Assembly: GCA_035552775.1 (NCBI GenBank)
Contig: DASZKW010000087.1
Coordinates: 1-29,650, forward strand
Direction: 5' to 3'
Source: DASZKW01 sp035552775
GTDB lineage: Bacteria; Actinomycetota; Acidimicrobiia; Acidimicrobiales; Palsa-688
DNA length: 29,650 nt
A program made the position numbers and the translations under genes. This document shows, piece by piece, positions 8,162 to 15,153 of this stretch; the stretch's first letter is position 1, and every line of letters starts with the position of its first letter. The notes below the pieces were generated by a model. It was given only the letters and a program-made list of their open reading frames with translations. It had not been told where the DNA came from and did no database searches.

Positions 8162-8248
8162 CCGTGAGCGCCCTGGGTCGCATTGGTCCACCACCGAGGA
8201 TGGTGGACCAACCTGTGCCGGTCGGTTCGCTCCCAGGGTCGCTCACGG
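8162..8248 (-). promoter_or_regulatory. Nested hairpin between pnp and the M16 gene
   Basis: The outer arms, 8162-8177 and 8232-8248, pair over 16 bases with one bulge at 8239. The inner arms TTGGTCCACCA (8183-8193) and TGGTGGACCAA (8201-8211) pair perfectly over 11 bases with a seven-base loop. The outer arm includes the pnp stop codon (8245-8243). No U-run follows on the minus transcript, so this is more likely a processing or stabilising structure, or a partial attenuator, than a classical intrinsic terminator. Confidence 0.7.
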
Positions 8249-10654
8249 GCGGCGCCGGCGCGGGTTGCGGCGCGGGCCGCGGCTCGCCGGACCACCGGGT
8301 GCTGACGTCGCCGCGTCGTCGGGACCGAGGTCGCCGAATGTGGCCCGGGCCTCTTGCTCCCAGGACTCCTCGAAGGACACGACGTCGTCGGGCACTGCTG
8401 CAGGCGCGGCCACACGGGGCAGCCGGCTGGCGCCCTCAGGCGCAGAGCGGGTCCCGCTTGCCCCATCCCCGTTGCCCCGGGGGGCAGTCTCGCCGGCCTC
8501 GGCCGCCAGGGACAACGACACCTTGCCCTGGGGGTCGATATCGTCGACGCGCACCTCCACCTCGTCACCGAGATCGACGACGTCCTCCACCCGTTCGATC
8601 CGCTTGCCGCGGCCGAGCTTGGAGATGTGGACGAGCCCGTCGCGCCCGGGGAGGATGTTGACGAATGCCCCGAACTTGGTGATGTTGACCACCTTGCCGG
8701 GATACACACGGCCGACCTCCGCCTTGGGGGGGTCCATGATGAGCTCGATTCGACGACGGGCCTCGATTACCGCAGCGCCATCCTTGGCGCCGATGGTAAC
8801 GGTGCCGACGACGCCGTCGTCGTCGACGGCGATGTCGGTGCCGGTCTCCTGCTGGAGCGCATTGATAACCTTGCCCTTGGGTCCGATCACCTCTCCGATC
8901 TTGTCCATGGGGATCTCGAGGCTGACGATCTTGGGGGCGGTCTCTCGTACGTCGGAGCGAGGCTCGGCGATCGCCTGGCGCATCACCTCGAGGATCGTGA
9001 CACGGGCGTCCCGAGCCTGGCCCAGAGCGGCGCCGAGGACATCGGCGGGCAACCCGTCGATCTTGGTGTCAAGTTGCAGTGCGGTGACGAAGTCGGCGGT
9101 GCCCGCCACCTTGAAGTCCATGTCCCCGAAGGCGTCCTCGGCACCGAGGATGTCGGTAAGGGTGATGTATTCGCCGTCCACCTTCACCAGACCCATGGCT
9201 ATCCCGGCAACTGGCGCCTTGACGGGCACCCCGGCGTCCATCATCGAAAGCGTCGACGCACATACCGACGCCATCGACGTCGAGCCGTTCGACGCCAGGA
9301 CCTCCGACACCAACCGGAGGGCGTAGGGGAATTCGGATGCCGGCGGAACCACGGGCAGCAACGCACGCTCGGCCAGCAGTCCGTGCCCTATCTCGCGGCG
9401 CTTGGGGCTGCCCACCCGTCCCGTCTCGCCGTTTGCATACGGAGGCATGTTGTAGTGGTGCATGTAACGCTTCTTGGCGTCGACGCCGATGGTGTCGAGC
9501 AACTGGTCCATGCGTGGCATCCCGAGGGTGGTGATGTTGAGCACCTGGGTCTCGCCCCGCTGGAACAGGCCCGACCCATGCGCCGTCGGGATGACCCCGA
9601 CCTGGGCCGACACGGGGCGGAGGTCCGTCGGACCTCGCCCATCCATGCGCCTACCCGAAGCAGCAATGCGCTCACGGACGAGCCGCTTGGTGAGTGAGCG
9701 CACCGCGGCTCGCACCTCTTTCTCCCTCCCCTCGAACTCGGCTCCGAGCTCGCTGATGATGGCCGAGGTCGCTTCCGTCGTCGCTGCCTCTCGCTCGGCC
9801 TTGGCGGTGATGGTGGTCACCGACTCGATGCGGTCACCACCCACGTCGGCAACCCGAGCGGCGACGTCATCGCCATAGTCGACCTGAGGTACGTAGGAGA
9901 GCGGGGCTCGGGTGCCCGCCTCGCTCACCAGCCGGCGCTGCAACTCGACCGACTCGCGAATCCAGGTCTTGGCCGACTCGAGCCCGTCGGCGATGACCTC
10001 CTCGGTGACCTTCGGCGCGCCGGACTGGTAGAGCTCCCAGGCGTCCTCGGTTCCCCCCGCCTCCACCATCATGATGGCCACGTCGCCGTCGGCAAGCACC
10101 CGCCCGGCCACGACCAGTTCGAAGGTCGAGTCGTCGCCCTCCTGGTAGGTCGGGTGGGGGGTCCATTCCCCCTCCACCGTGTAGGCGACGCGCACGGCCC
10201 CGATGGGGCCCTCGAAGGGGATCCCCGACAGCATCAGCGCGGCGCTGGCCGCGTTGATGGCGATCACGTCGTGGGGGTTCTCCTGGTCGGCACCGAGGAC
10301 GGTGACGACCACTTGGGTCTCGTTGCGGTACCCGTCGGCGAAACTCGGCCGCAGGGGCCGGTCGATGAGTCGGGCGGTGAGGATGGCGGTATCGGCCGGG
10401 CGACCCTCGCGCCGGAAGAAGGACCCGGGGATCTTGCCCGCCGCGTACATTCGCTCCTCGACGTCGACAGTTAGCGGGAAGAAATCGATTCCCTCCCTGA
10501 TGCCGTTGGCCGCGTTGGCGGTGGCCAGGACCATGGTGTCCCCGATGCGGCCTACGACCGCACCTTGTGACTGTTGGGCCAGCTGCCCGGTCTCGAAGAC
10601 CAGCGTCTTGGCTGTCCCGGTGATTTGTGTATCAACGGATGTGAACCCTGTCAT
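8243..10654 (-). CDS. pnp: Polyribonucleotide nucleotidyltransferase (PNPase)
   Basis: An 803-residue phosphorolytic 3'-5' exoribonuclease and component of RNA decay. The order is RNase PH domain 1 (about 10-145), a helical linker, RNase PH domain 2 (about 325-555), a KH domain with GEVIGPKGK (587-595), and an S1 domain (about 645-717). The second RNase PH domain carries the metal/catalytic acidic cluster D507, D511 and D513 in EDAFGDMDFK. The C-terminal tail of roughly 85 residues is low-complexity, ends in an Arg-rich stretch, and makes this longer than the usual 700-740 residues. AAAGGAG lies eight bases before the ATG. It is downstream of rpsO, as in most bacteria. Confidence 0.97.
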   Translation of the reverse strand: MTGFTSVDTQITGTAKTLVFETGQLAQQSQGAVVGRIGDTMVLATANAANGIREGIDFFPLTVDVEERMYAAGKIPGSFFRREGRPADTAILTARLIDRPLRPSFADGYRNETQVVVTVLGADQENPHDVIAINAASAALMLSGIPFEGPIGAVRVAYTVEGEWTPHPTYQEGDDSTFELVVAGRVLADGDVAIMMVEAGGTEDAWELYQSGAPKVTEEVIADGLESAKTWIRESVELQRRLVSEAGTRAPLSYVPQVDYGDDVAARVADVGGDRIESVTTITAKAEREAATTEATSAIISELGAEFEGREKEVRAAVRSLTKRLVRERIAASGRRMDGRGPTDLRPVSAQVGVIPTAHGSGLFQRGETQVLNITTLGMPRMDQLLDTIGVDAKKRYMHHYNMPPYANGETGRVGSPKRREIGHGLLAERALLPVVPPASEFPYALRLVSEVLASNGSTSMASVCASTLSMMDAGVPVKAPVAGIAMGLVKVDGEYITLTDILGAEDAFGDMDFKVAGTADFVTALQLDTKIDGLPADVLGAALGQARDARVTILEVMRQAIAEPRSDVRETAPKIVSLEIPMDKIGEVIGPKGKVINALQQETGTDIAVDDDGVVGTVTIGAKDGAAVIEARRRIELIMDPPKAEVGRVYPGKVVNITKFGAFVNILPGRDGLVHISKLGRGKRIERVEDVVDLGDEVEVRVDDIDPQGKVSLSLAAEAGETAPRGNGDGASGTRSAPEGASRLPRVAAPAAVPDDVVSFEESWEQEARATFGDLGPDDAATSAPGGPASRGPRRNPRRRRP

Positions 10655-10661
10655 GGGTCAC

Positions 10662-10692
10662 GCTCCTTTCGTTTTGCCCGGCAGGGCCGGGC
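10662..10692 (-). promoter_or_regulatory. pnp leader hairpin and ribosome-binding site
   Basis: GCCCGGC (10676-10682) and GCCGGGC (10686-10692) form a perfect seven-base-pair stem with a three-base loop. On the transcript it stands immediately before the AAAGGAG Shine-Dalgarno (about 10662-10668) of pnp. No U-run follows, so it is not an intrinsic terminator. By analogy with E. coli, where PNPase controls its own mRNA through a leader stem, it may be a control hairpin. That role is inference. The rest of the rpsO-pnp gap also contains a GGCGCT/AGCGCC stem at 10798-10814. Confidence 0.5.
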
Positions 10693-10881
10693 GATAGGAG
10701 CGGCGGCGGGGCCAGTTCCCAGTCGGGACACACCCGGTTCGGCGTGATCCCGGTACGTCTCGACTGGCAGCTGACCTCCTTGTGCCGCTCGGTGGGTGGC
10801 GCTCTCGAAGCGCCGCAGTGGGGACCAGCGTTCGGCTCCCGGCGCGGCGGAACGGCCCGCACAGGGCCGCCCCCGAGGTTG

Positions 10882-11139
10882 CTACCGGCGCAGGCCGACC
10901 TTGGCGATCAGTTGGCGGTAGCGCTCGACGTCGTTGTCCCGCACGTAGTCGAGCAGGCGCCGGCGTCGACCGATGAGCTTCATTAGCCCTCGGCGGGTGT
11001 GATGGTCGTGCTTGTGCACCTTCAGGTGGTCCGTCAGGTGGGCAATCCGCTCGCTGAGTATGGCCACCTGCACCTCGGGTGACCCGGTATCGGTGTCATG
11101 GAGGCGGTAGGAGGCGATCGTGGCGGCTTTGTCAGGCAT
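10882..11139 (-). CDS. rpsO: 30S ribosomal protein S15
   Basis: An 85-residue primary 16S rRNA-binding protein of the small-subunit platform. Sequence hallmarks are TGSPEVQVAILSERI (18-32), the HLKVHKHDHHTRRGL segment (38-52) with the conserved His-Asp rRNA-contact region, and the C-terminal RRRLLDYVRDND (59-70). The family usually has about 89 residues, and the start is at the expected place. It is first in the rpsO-pnp cluster, diverges from the arfB-like gene, and has two stable hairpins in its probable leader. ribF and truB, which often precede rpsO in actinobacteria, are not here; a RibF-like gene lies about 7 kb away instead. Confidence 0.96.
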   Translation of the reverse strand: MPDKAATIASYRLHDTDTGSPEVQVAILSERIAHLTDHLKVHKHDHHTRRGLMKLIGRRRRLLDYVRDNDVERYRQLIAKVGLRR

Positions 11140-11198
11140 GCAGCAGTGTCCTCGTCGTTGCTCAGGATTGTCGCTCGTAGCTCGGATTTCGTAACTTG

Positions 11199-11232
11199 CC
11201 GGCGTTGACGCCGGGTTCCGGGCGCGGCCCGG
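11199..11232 (-). promoter_or_regulatory. Tandem hairpins in the probable rpsO leader
   Basis: Two perfect stems stand side by side: CCGGCG-TTGA-CGCCGG (11199-11214) and CCGGGC-GCG-GCCCGG (11218-11232). They lie 60 to 93 bases upstream of the rpsO start, inside the 176-base divergent gap to the arfB-like gene. S15 represses its own mRNA through leader structures that differ between bacterial groups, so this is a candidate site. Assignment of the transcription start is not possible by eye. Confidence 0.4.
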
Positions 11233-11315
11233 TCACGCCGAGCTGGGAACCATGCTAGCAGGAGAGCTTCTGGCGGGCAGCCGGTACCGTGCGCCATGGG
11301 CGCGGCGCAGGGCAC

Positions 11316-11744
11316 ATGGTGACCGATCCCGGAGTGCTCCGCCTGCCGGGTGGCATCGTGGTGCCGGTCGAGGAGATGACCTGGCGGTTCTCCGCGTCCG
11401 GTGGCGCGGGCGGCCAGCACGTCAACACGTCGAACACCCGCGCCGAGGTTCGCTTCGACGCGGCCCGTTCCCCCAGCCTGCCCCCCGCGGCCCGGGAGCT
11501 GATCCTGCGCCGGCTGGGACCGGTGGTCGCGGTGGTAGCCAGCGACAGCCGCTCACAGGCACGCAACCGTGATCTGGCCCTCGAGCGCCTCGGTGGCCGC
11601 CTGGGTGCCGCCCTGCACATCGATCCGCCCCGCCGGGCCACCCGGCCCACCAGGTCCTCACAGCGCCGGCGCCTCGACGCCAAGCGGCGCCAGGGCGACC
11701 GCAAGCGTCAGCGCCGCAGCGGGGGGACCGATGACGACCGCTGA
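11316..11744 (+). CDS. arfB: ArfB/YaeJ-like peptidyl-tRNA hydrolase (ribosome rescue)
   Basis: A 142-residue class I release-factor-like domain without codon-recognition domains. The GGQ catalytic motif is in SASGGAGGQHVNTSNT (26-41). The C-terminal tail (about 117-136) is rich in Arg and Lys, as needed in ArfB to enter the empty mRNA channel of stalled ribosomes. Length is like E. coli ArfB (about 140). ATG 11316 is chosen; GTG 11319 is an alternative better spaced from AGGG, and GTG 11289 would add nine residues. The gene overlaps the start of the following gamma-glutamyltransferase-like gene by 14 bases, implying co-expression, though no functional link is obvious. Confidence 0.85.
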   Translation: MVTDPGVLRLPGGIVVPVEEMTWRFSASGGAGGQHVNTSNTRAEVRFDAARSPSLPPAARELILRRLGPVVAVVASDSRSQARNRDLALERLGGRLGAALHIDPPRRATRPTRSSQRRRLDAKRRQGDRKRQRRSGGTDDDR

Positions 11745-13326
11745 GCCGGTCCAGCCGGTCCCGACCATGCTGGCGGGGTCGGGAATGGTGTGCGCGGTCG
11801 ACCACATGGCCGCCCAGGCGGGCCTGTCCATGTTGGGCTCGGGAGGCAGCGCGGCCGACGCTGCCGTAGCCGCCAGCGCGGTGATGGCAGTGACCACCCA
11901 GCACATGTGCGGTATGGGCGGGGACCTCCTGGCGGTAGCGGCGGCGCCGGGCGCCGTCCCGGTGGCTCTGGAGAGCGCCGGCTTCGCCGGGGCGGGAGCC
12001 GACCCCGAGCGCCTGCGGGCCGAGGGCCACAAGGTCATGCCGTTTCGCGACGACGTGAGGTCGGTCACCGTCCCCGGCTGCGTCGACGGCTGGATCGCCC
12101 TGCACACCCGGCTGGGAAAGCTGCCCATGGCGACGGTCCTGTCCCCGGCTCGCCACTACGCCAGCGCCGGCTTCCCCGCCTCCCCCGGCCTCGTCGCTTC
12201 GGTTCCTCCGATCGCGCACCTGGCCGGGGCGGACGACTTCGCACCCCCCGGTGGCCTGCACCCGGGGGCGACCGTTCGCCGGCCGGGGATAGCACGGGCC
12301 CTCGCTGCCGTCGTCGCCGACGGCCGAGACGGCTTCTACGGCGGGGAGTTCGGCGAGGGCCTCCTCGCCCTCGGAGCCGGGTACCTCGTCAGCGGTGACA
12401 TGGAGGTACCCATCGCCCGCTGGCGACCGGCGATCAGCGCGCCGGCGTGGGGTCACCGGGTGTGGACAGTGCCACCCGTCTCACAGGGTTACCTCGCCCT
12501 GGCGGGAGCTTGGATAGCCGATGGCCTCGACCTCCCCGAATGCCCTGATGACCCCCGCTGGGCGCACCTGCTCATCGAGGCGGCGGTCCAATCTGGCTGG
12601 GACCGCTCCGACGTCCTTCACGAAGGGGCCGATGGGGACGCCCTCGTCGACCCGGCGCGCCTCGCCCCCCGCCGCGCTCAGATCTCGCCGGACGCAGCCT
12701 CGTTCCGTGGCGGCACTCACCGCCCCGGGGGGACCATCGCCCTGTGCGCCGTCGACGAGGACCGGATGGGGGTCTGCGTGCTCCAGTCCAACGCCGCCGG
12801 GTTCGGGGCCCATCTCGCGGTGCCCGGCGTGGGTATCTTCCTGAACAACCGTGGCATCGGCTTCTCCCTCGACATCGGCCATCCAGCCGAGTACGGGCCC
12901 GGGCGCCGGCCGCCGCACACCCTGTCCCCCCTGGCGCTGACAGCGCCCGATGGCGGTCTCGCCGCCGTCACCGGCACCATGGGCGGCGACAGCCAACCGC
13001 AGATCCTCCTCCAACTTCTGGCCCGAGTCCTCCACGCGGGCGAGGACCCCGGGGTGGCGGTGGCCGCACCGCGCTGGATACTCGCGCCGCCCCGGAACCG
13101 GACCGGGTTCGACACCTGGCGCGAGCAGGGCCCGGGCCGTGTCCTGGTCGAGGGGCACGCACCACTGGCATGGGACAGCGGTCTGCGGCTACGGGGGCAC
13201 ACGGTGGAACGCACGGCCGCCTTCTCGTCAGACTTCGGCCACGCCCACTACATCGCCGCTCGGGATGACCACCTGGTAGGCGCGAGCGACCCACGAGCTC
13301 GCTCGGGCGCGGCCGTCGGGTATTAG
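11731..13326 (+). CDS. Gamma-glutamyltransferase-like Ntn hydrolase (YwrD-like subfamily)
   Basis: A 531-residue protein of the gamma-glutamyltranspeptidase/cephalosporin acylase family, which self-cleaves to expose an N-terminal Thr nucleophile. Evidence is DHMAAQAGLSMLGSGGSAAD (24-43), TQHMCGMGGD (56-65), the nucleophile region GGTIALCAVD (333-342) with T335 aligning to the catalytic Thr, then GIFLNNRG (368-375) and TGTMGGDSQPQ (414-424). The GGTIALCAVD and QNRG/NNRG style fits the YwrD-like group rather than classical glutathione-cleaving enzymes, so the substrate is open. I see no clear signal peptide, which suggests a cytoplasmic location. ATG 11731 lies inside the arfB 3' end. A terminator-like hairpin follows at once. 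Confidence 0.88.
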   Translation: MTTAEPVQPVPTMLAGSGMVCAVDHMAAQAGLSMLGSGGSAADAAVAASAVMAVTTQHMCGMGGDLLAVAAAPGAVPVALESAGFAGAGADPERLRAEGHKVMPFRDDVRSVTVPGCVDGWIALHTRLGKLPMATVLSPARHYASAGFPASPGLVASVPPIAHLAGADDFAPPGGLHPGATVRRPGIARALAAVVADGRDGFYGGEFGEGLLALGAGYLVSGDMEVPIARWRPAISAPAWGHRVWTVPPVSQGYLALAGAWIADGLDLPECPDDPRWAHLLIEAAVQSGWDRSDVLHEGADGDALVDPARLAPRRAQISPDAASFRGGTHRPGGTIALCAVDEDRMGVCVLQSNAAGFGAHLAVPGVGIFLNNRGIGFSLDIGHPAEYGPGRRPPHTLSPLALTAPDGGLAAVTGTMGGDSQPQILLQLLARVLHAGEDPGVAVAAPRWILAPPRNRTGFDTWREQGPGRVLVEGHAPLAWDSGLRLRGHTVERTAAFSSDFGHAHYIAARDDHLVGASDPRARSGAAVGY

Positions 13327-13356
13327 GGTCCGGCGCCGGGACCCTTAGTCCCTTTT
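13325..13356 (+). terminator. Probable terminator after the gamma-glutamyltransferase-like gene
   Basis: AGGGTCC (13325-13331) pairs perfectly with GGACCCT (13339-13345) around a GC-rich seven-base loop, starting on the stop codon. A T-run TTTT (13353-13356) follows seven bases after the stem. The distance is long for a classical intrinsic terminator. The rest of the gap to 13623 is markedly more AT-rich than the surrounding genes and holds a sigma-28-like promoter; I recognise no ORF in it. Confidence 0.5.
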
Positions 13357-13449
13357 CGGCGACCAAAGCTCCCGGTGGGGCGCTATGTCCGGTTCGCGGG
13401 CATATATCGCCAAATCCAGAATCTTCCGCCAAAGGGGCCCGATTTCACC

Positions 13450-13477
13450 TAAAGTCAGGTCGGCTGTTAACCGATGA
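13450..13477 (+). promoter_or_regulatory. Sigma-28/WhiG-like promoter before the subtilase-GGDEF/EAL pair
   Basis: TAAA (13450-13453, within CCTAAAGTC) is followed after 16 bases by ACCGATGA (13470-13477). The FliA/WhiG/SigD consensus is about TAAA-N15-GCCGATAA; the -10-like element matches six of eight bases and spacing differs by one. It lies in the AT-rich gap about 147 bases before the subtilase GTG. The sigma factor is not in the window, so the assignment rests on motif resemblance alone. Confidence 0.45.
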
Positions 13478-13623
13478 CAGGTGCGAGGGGCTCTGCGGAT
13501 TGGGCGGTGTGACCGTTCAATCAATCTCTGATCGATGCAATGTCGCTGATCGGTGGGAGTTGCCACTCCTTTTTGCTTCGCTGGTTTGACAACTCATCCA
13601 AAACGACACCGAGGGGATAGCAA

Positions 13624-15153
13624 GTGCGCCGCATTTTCGGCCGGGCGGGATCGTCGCTGAATTCAACGGCCAGCGGCGGTGGCCACCGCCCCCGCGCCTG
13701 GGTCTCGCTGGCACTGTCCGCTTCCCTCCTGTCTGCGTCGGTCGCGATGGCCCCGCCGTCGAGCGCCGCTCTGCTCGGGCTTCTGGGTTCGGAAACCGTC
13801 ATCGTCACCGCCGGCAGTTCGGCCGGAGCCGCCGCCTTGGTCGTCGCCGAGCTCGGCACCGTCCTCACCACTCTCCCGGTAGTCAACAGCGTCCAAGCAA
13901 CGGTCAGCCCGGCGGTCGCCGCCGCTCTCGCCTTGCTGCCGGGGGTCACCGTCACTCCCGACATATCCGTCGACGTGCAGTCGGTGCCGCCCCAGGGCCG
14001 TCCCGGCGCGGCCGTGTTCCCCGAAGCGACAGGGGCCACAGTGCTTGCCGGTCAGGGTGACACCGGCAGCGGGGTCAACGTGGCCGTGCTCGACACGGGG
14101 ATCGACAATCTTCCCGATTTCGCCGGCCGCCTCGCGGGTGGGGTGGACCTGACCGGGGGAGGCAACCCGTTCCGCGACGACTACGGCCACGGGACCTTCG
14201 TCGCCGGCCTCATCGCGGGAGACGGCGCCTCGTCGGCCGGGACCTACACGGGCGAGGCCCCCGGTGCCGGGCTGGTGTCGGTCAAGGTGGCAGGAGCTTC
14301 GGGCACCACCAGCCTGTCGACGCTCATCTCAGGAATCGGCTGGACCATCGCCAACCGTGTCCCCCTCGGCATCCGGGCCCTCAACCTGTCACTCGGCTCC
14401 GTACCCACCACCTCGACTCTCCTGAACCCGCTCGACCGGGCCGTCGAGGCCGCCTGGAATGCGGGGATCGTGGTGGTGGCATCGGCCGGCAACGCGGGGC
14501 CGTTCAACGGCACCATCATGGCGCCGGGTGACGACCCTCTGGTGATCACCGTCGGCAGCCTCGACGACAACGGAACTCCCACATCCGCGGACGACGTCAT
14601 GTCGCCGTTCAGCAGCGTCGGGCCAACTTCTCCCGACGGCTGGCTGAAGCCGGACCTGGTCGCCTCGGGCCGCTCAGTAGTCAGCCTGCGGGCGCCGGGC
14701 TCAACGATCGACAACGCGTATCCGTCGGCTCGGGTAGGCGCAGCCGACTTCGTTGGCTCGGGGACGTCGTTCAGCACGGCCATAACCACCGGCGCCGTCG
14801 CCCTGGTGCTGTCCATGCACCCGACGCTGACCCCCGACCAGGTCAAAGCCCGGATCCTCGCCACGACCACCCCGGGACCGGTCGGTAATCCCTTCGTCGA
14901 CGGCCACGGCGCCGTGGATGCCCTGGCCGCCGCGTCCGCACCGGCGTTGGATCTCGCCCAAAACCCGCTCGGGGGAGTGGCTGCCGTGCTCGGTGAGACC
15001 GTTGGCCTGTCTCAGCGATGGGCCGTCTCCAGCTGGAATCCTCTGAACTGGTCGGGCTTGGTGGGCCTCCCAGGGGCCGCCGCCACCGGGACCGCCTGGA
15101 ACGGGACCGCCTGGAACGGGACCGCCTGGAACTCGTCCCAGTGGGGCTCGTGA
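13624..15153 (+). CDS. Secreted subtilisin-like serine protease (S8 family)
   Basis: A 509-residue exported protease. A positively charged N-terminus and hydrophobic segment (about 24-48, ending near PSSA) form a long signal peptide. A region of about 90 residues before the catalytic domain may be an I9-like propeptide. The triad is D157 in VLDTGID, H189 in YGHGTFVAG and S382 in GSGTSFSTA, with oxyanion N290 in SAGNAG. The C-terminus carries three copies of an Ala-Trp-Asn-Gly-Thr unit before NSSQWGS. Start GTG 13624 has AGGGG seven bases upstream. The stop overlaps the next gene (GTGA), so it is probably co-translated with a membrane GGDEF-EAL protein, an unusual partner. Confidence 0.93.
   Translation: MRRIFGRAGSSLNSTASGGGHRPRAWVSLALSASLLSASVAMAPPSSAALLGLLGSETVIVTAGSSAGAAALVVAELGTVLTTLPVVNSVQATVSPAVAAALALLPGVTVTPDISVDVQSVPPQGRPGAAVFPEATGATVLAGQGDTGSGVNVAVLDTGIDNLPDFAGRLAGGVDLTGGGNPFRDDYGHGTFVAGLIAGDGASSAGTYTGEAPGAGLVSVKVAGASGTTSLSTLISGIGWTIANRVPLGIRALNLSLGSVPTTSTLLNPLDRAVEAAWNAGIVVVASAGNAGPFNGTIMAPGDDPLVITVGSLDDNGTPTSADDVMSPFSSVGPTSPDGWLKPDLVASGRSVVSLRAPGSTIDNAYPSARVGAADFVGSGTSFSTAITTGAVALVLSMHPTLTPDQVKARILATTTPGPVGNPFVDGHGAVDALAAASAPALDLAQNPLGGVAAVLGETVGLSQRWAVSSWNPLNWSGLVGLPGAAATGTAWNGTAWNGTAWNSSQWGS
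15088..15132 (+). repeat. Three perfect 15-bp tandem repeats in the subtilase 3' end
   Basis: The unit GGGACCGCCTGGAAC occurs three times without a mismatch and encodes Gly-Thr-Ala-Trp-Asn each time, finishing 21 bases before the stop codon. Similar NGTAWNGTAW tails occur at the C-termini of other actinobacterial subtilases. The lack of synonymous differences suggests recent slippage or gene conversion. Repeat number could vary between strains. Confidence 0.95.

Noticed and set aside
8140..8709. Upstream extension of the M16 peptidase into pnp
   Set aside because: Those residues are pnp sequence in another frame and have no M16 similarity; the hairpin region separates the genes.
10632..10862. 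76-residue minus-strand frame in the rpsO-pnp gap
   Set aside because: No homology, Pro/Arg-rich, overlaps the pnp start and leader hairpin; AAGGAGG nearby has no start codon at a proper distance.
13405..13480. Possible c-di-GMP (GEMM-I) riboswitch before the subtilase/GGDEF-EAL pair
   Set aside because: CCAAAGG, CCTAAA and GGT...ACCGATG resemble parts of the aptamer, but the GAAA-capped stem and the GCAAAGCC core cannot be formed; a sigma-28-like promoter explains the conserved pieces better.
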